Positions 6,795-7,542 of a stretch of DNA of 7,542 bases are shown in pieces. The notes under the pieces were generated by a model that made no database searches, had not been told where the DNA came from, and saw only the letters and a list, made by a program, of their open reading frames with translations. The stretch's first letter is position 1; every line of letters starts with the position of its first letter. Position numbers and translations under genes: made by a program. Source of the DNA: Betaproteobacteria bacterium (GTDB taxonomy: Bacteria > Pseudomonadota > Gammaproteobacteria > Burkholderiales > Burkholderiaceae); the NCBI GenBank assembly GCA_018969885.1, contig JAGWXN010000164.1, positions 1-7,542 of the forward strand, given 5' to 3'.

Positions 6795-7447
6795 TGAAGC
6801 TAATCGCCGCTTCTGTTGGCGTCCCGGGCCCCCTCAACACCGCGCGGGGACAAGTCTTATCCTCAATCACCAAGCAACCTGTCAGCGAGCGGGTGAGGGT
6901 GTCATTTAGCGGCCTGACGGGCGATCAGCAGGCTGATTCTTCCGTGCACGGCGGGGTAAACAAGGCGATCTGCCTGATGCCTTCGGAACACTATCCTCGC
7001 TGGTCCGAGTTTCTGAATGGAGCGTCGCTCCCAACCGCGTTCTTTGGCGAAAACCTCACTACCGCAGGCGTATCCGAGCGAAGCCTTTTTATTGGTGATG
7101 TTCTCGAGGTGGGTACAACGCGCTTGATGGTTCGATCGCCGAGACTTCCTTGCTACAAGTTTGTCGCGCGGGCGGGTCGTAACGACGCCGCCCGATTCAT
7201 GCTGAATGAAGCCATGACCGGGTTGTACCTGTCGGTGGAGGAGGAGGGCGAACTGGGTGCGGGCGATGCGATCCGCGTTGTAGCGCCTCATCCTGATCGC
7301 GTGTCCATTGCCGATTACGTCGATGCGATGATGCAGAAGCTTCCCAGCGATCGGGTTGAGAAAATTCTTCGCAACGATGCGTTGCCCGATGATCGAAAAC
7401 AACTGCTGGTTCGGCGGATCGAGGCTCGTTATGACGGTAGCGTGTAG
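6794..7447 (+). CDS. MOSC-domain protein, YiiM-like
   Basis: MOSC domains bind the molybdenum cofactor or handle sulfur transfer. E. coli YiiM, with the same layout, acts in molybdenum cofactor-dependent reduction of N-hydroxylated compounds. The product is 217 residues, about the length of YiiM. Landmarks are GDQQAD (43-48), VHGGVNKA (51-58), SEHYPRW (64-70), GENLTT (85-90), IGDVLEVG (100-107), RLPCYKF (117-123, with the conserved C120) and TGLYLSV (142-148). A C-terminal helical segment (about 170-215) corresponds to the three-helix domain of YiiM relatives. The start is taken as ATG at 6794; GTG at 6791 would overlap the isomerase stop by 4 bp instead of 1 and add one residue. No good Shine-Dalgarno exists, so translation is probably coupled to the isomerase. 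No molybdoenzyme gene is visible here. Family assignment is strong; the role in this cluster is unknown. Confidence 0.9.
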   Translation: MKLIAASVGVPGPLNTARGQVLSSITKQPVSERVRVSFSGLTGDQQADSSVHGGVNKAICLMPSEHYPRWSEFLNGASLPTAFFGENLTTAGVSERSLFIGDVLEVGTTRLMVRSPRLPCYKFVARAGRNDAARFMLNEAMTGLYLSVEEEGELGAGDAIRVVAPHPDRVSIADYVDAMMQKLPSDRVEKILRNDALPDDRKQLLVRRIEARYDGSV

Positions 7448-7494
7448 CTGGCATGCCTAAGTGTTCTACCCCTTACTCAGACGGAGGTTCTCGC
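7448..7494. other. Short intergenic gap with paired GCATGC hexamers
   Basis: This 47-nt gap shows no terminator-like hairpin with a T run, so transcription probably continues into the next gene. GCATGC occurs at 7451-7456 and 7493-7498. The second copy contains the next start codon. Together with flanking CT/AG the two could pair and leave the Shine-Dalgarno in a 36-nt loop; the chance of coincidence is high. Confidence 0.25.
7483..7487 (+). promoter_or_regulatory. Strong ribosome binding site of the gene at the right edge
   Basis: GGAGG lies 7 nt before ATG at 7495. It is the best Shine-Dalgarno on the right arm, in contrast to the weak sites of the isomerase and MOSC genes, and supports the existence of the truncated gene. 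Confidence 0.75.
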
Positions 7495-7542
7495 ATGCAG
7501 TCTGTCAATCCCACCACCATTCCCGCACCCAATGGCACCTAT
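7495..7542 (+). CDS. Start of a probable RidA (YjgF/YER057c) family protein, cut by window edge
   Basis: Only 16 codons are visible, reading MQSVNPTTIPAPNGTY. The pattern NP-x-T-x-PAPNG-x-Y resembles the N-terminus of RidA-family proteins, which hydrolyse reactive imines and enamines released by PLP enzymes and so protect other PLP enzymes. The reading frame is open to the edge and is preceded by GGAGG at 7483-7487. The gene lies 47 nt after the MOSC gene on the same strand, so it likely belongs to the same transcript. A RidA next to a PLP aminotransferase operon makes biochemical sense, but the fragment is too short to exclude another family. That a gene starts here is more certain than its identity. 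Confidence 0.55.
   Translation, partial: MQSVNPTTIPAPNGTY

Noticed and set aside
1..7542. CRISPR arrays, tRNA or rRNA genes, insertion sequences or attachment sites
   Set aside because: No spaced repeat series, cloverleaf, transposase motif or terminal inverted repeat was seen. The window is nearly filled by conserved coding regions, and the longest gap between genes is 131 bp.

Overview
The window comes from a GC-rich bacterial chromosome with tight gene packing and no introns or mobile elements. GC content, codon use and gene families suggest a proteobacterium, most likely a beta- or alphaproteobacterium such as the Burkholderiales. This is an inference from style, not a marker gene. The region reads as a small catabolic cluster built around a divergent regulator.

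Left arm (minus strand, read from 4465 down to 1). A HisC-like PLP aminotransferase (3350-4465) is followed 12 bp later by a hydantoinase A/5-oxoprolinase-type ATPase subunit, hyuA-like (1220-3337). That gene overlaps by 4 bp (GTGA) with a hydantoinase B-type subunit, hyuB-like, whose C-terminal end is cut off by the left edge (1-1223). The three genes look like one operon. A and B subunits of this family together open cyclic amides (hydantoins, lactams, 5-oxoproline) at the cost of ATP, or in relatives carboxylate ketones. No acetone carboxylase gamma-type gene is visible.

Divergent control region (4466-4596, 131 bp). It holds a perfect 8-bp inverted repeat, TGCGATTC-N8-GAATCGCA, lying across the -10 of a plausible sigma70 promoter for the left arm. 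A second short palindrome lies over a possible -10 for the right arm.

Right arm (plus strand). A MocR-type regulator (4597-6039: GntR winged helix plus aminotransferase-like PLP domain) comes first. Next are a maleate isomerase/Asp-Glu racemase family enzyme (6093-6794), a YiiM-like MOSC-domain protein overlapping it by 1-4 bp (6794-7447), and the first 16 codons of a probable RidA-family imine deaminase (7495 to the edge).

Putting it together (inference): the MocR protein probably senses an amino compound as a PLP adduct and controls the aminotransferase-hyuAB operon. HyuAB would open a cyclic amide, the aminotransferase would remove the amino group from an amino acid, RidA would clear reactive imines or enamines, and the isomerase-like enzyme would process a dicarboxylate or alpha-acidic intermediate. 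The substrate cannot be read from the sequence. I know of no described pathway with exactly this gene set, but that needs a neighbourhood search.
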